A DNA stretch of 64,000 bases from Bacteroidota bacterium (GTDB lineage: Bacteria; Bacteroidota; Rhodothermia; Balneolales; HLUCCA01): assembly GCA_020832235.1 (NCBI GenBank), contig JAFIEZ010000005.1, positions 1 through 64,000 of the forward strand, read 5' to 3'. Below the pieces are notes generated by a model. That model was not told where the DNA came from. It worked only from the letters and a program-made list of their open reading frames with translations, and searched no databases. The number at the start of each line of letters is the position of its first letter. Within the stretch, counting starts at the first letter, position 1. The position numbers and the translations under genes are program-made. Of this stretch, positions 63,259 to 64,000 are shown in pieces.

Positions 63259-64000
63259 ATGGATATTCAATTTTGGACGTTCCTTATTGTTGGTATAACG
63301 TTTTCTATTTATATCGGAATTGCCATCTGGTCGAGGGCTGGTTCTACCAGTGAGTTTTATGTTGCCGGTAAAGGCGTACATCCTCTGGCTAACGGAATGG
63401 CAACTGCAGCCGACTGGATGTCGGCAGCCTCATTTATTTCCATGGCGGGTATCATTGCATTTCTAGGCCGTGACGGATCTGTCTATCTGATGGGTTGGAC
63501 GGGCGGTTATGTTCTTCTGGCCCTGCTTCTTGCACCGTACCTGAGGAAGTTCGGCAAGTTTACGGTGCCTGATTTCGTAGGAGATCGATATTACTCGAGC
63601 ACGGCGAGAATGGTCGCTGTTGCATGCGCTCTGTTTATTTCCTTTACCTATGTAGCAGGACAAATGCGCGGTGTTGGAATTGTATTTTCCCGTTTTCTGG
63701 AGGTTGATATCAATACGGGAGTGGTTATAGGAATGATAATTGTGCTTATTTATGCTGTACTAGGTGGTATGAAAGGTATTACCTATACTCAGGTTGCCCA
63801 ATATTGTGTTTTGATATTCGCTTATCTGGTGCCGGTAATCTACATATCCATTATGATGACCAATAACCCCATCCCACAGCTTGGTTTTGGAGGTACGGTT
63901 GCCGATGGGTCGGGTCAGTACTTGCTGGATAAGTTAGATGGACTGCATATTGCGCTAGGTTTTGATGCCTATACATCGGGGGTGAGGCCTACGCTGGATG
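63259..64000 (+). CDS. Sodium:solute symporter (5' part, runs off the window)
   Basis: 247 codons are open to the end of the window. The N-terminal 200 residues show the SSS-family pattern: helices at about 4-25, 45-70 and 75-92, the signature [20 protein letters not shown], then [19 protein letters not shown], and [18 protein letters not shown] further on. With the DUF4212 partner it belongs to the VC_2705/ActP-like two-component group. The end of the gene lies beyond 64000. Confidence 0.95.
   Translation, partial: MDIQFWTFLIVGITFSIYIGIAIWSRAGSTSEFYVAGKGVHPLANGMATAADWMSAASFISMAGIIAFLGRDGSVYLMGWTGGYVLLALLLAPYLRKFGKFTVPDFVGDRYYSSTARMVAVACALFISFTYVAGQMRGVGIVFSRFLEVDINTGVVIGMIIVLIYAVLGGMKGITYTQVAQYCVLIFAYLVPVIYISIMMTNNPIPQLGFGGTVADGSGQYLLDKLDGLHIALGFDAYTSGVRPTLD

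Overview
The window looks like chromosome from a marine or saline-type member of the Balneolota/Rhodothermota/Bacteroidota lineage. The pointers are a secreted protein with a type IX secretion (T9SS) C-terminal sorting domain (NFPNPFNPTT motif), a PorV/PorQ-like barrel, Bat (aerotolerance) genes, a DUF5916 barrel, an arsenosugar gene cluster, BshA, a long SecA, and weak Shine-Dalgarno sites nearly everywhere. Phylum placement is inference; no rRNA or tRNA gene was seen.

Layout. 0-4.4 kb is accessory: the tail of a membrane protein; a lipoprotein gene whose signal peptide carries a (CT)9 tract that puts it out of frame (phase-variable candidate), followed by a small two-helix membrane protein; a DUF2975/XRE regulator pair; and an AbrB-Doc toxin-antitoxin pair. 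4.5-16.7 kb holds PepP, a repeat-rich gap, a membrane-spanning propeller/winged-helix regulator, a frameshifted OmpA-like lipoprotein, a His-rich split DUF305 protein with an LVIVD-repeat lipoprotein, a DUF5916 barrel and an exported M24 peptidase. 16.8-23.2 kb carries KatG, the mobile mystery proteins A/B, a 47-residue membrane peptide, a CYTH protein, a DUF6364/PIN toxin-antitoxin pair and a sterol-desaturase-family hydroxylase.

23.3-28.2 kb is an arsenosugar-type operon (membrane protein, FAD disulfide reductase, CMD peroxidase-like protein, ArsS, two glycosyltransferases) without a visible ArsM. After an esterase-like lipoprotein and an HsdR_N-type nuclease-fold protein comes the housekeeping block rpmH-rnpA-yidD-yidC (minus strand), divergent from secA. 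ComM, an aromatic amino acid hydroxylase, a PocR-AraC regulator, a REC-PAS-PAS-GAF histidine kinase, thioredoxin reductase, a carboxylate-amine ligase and BshA follow, then a PAS protein with an H-box but no kinase ATPase domain.

49.7-64 kb: YebC, batC-batD-batE (batA/B not adjacent), a 39-bp tandem array that duplicates the 3' end of batE, an M20 dipeptidase, a 1193-residue propeller/cohesin/dockerin/T9SS protein, the PorV-like protein, and a membrane exonuclease plus DUF294 nucleotidyltransferase next to a DUF4212/sodium:solute symporter pair that runs off the end.

Best candidates for something undescribed are the phase-variable lipoprotein with a glycine-rich, four-cysteine hydrophobic C-terminus and its small membrane partner, and the stop-codon-bearing tandem copies of the batE tail.
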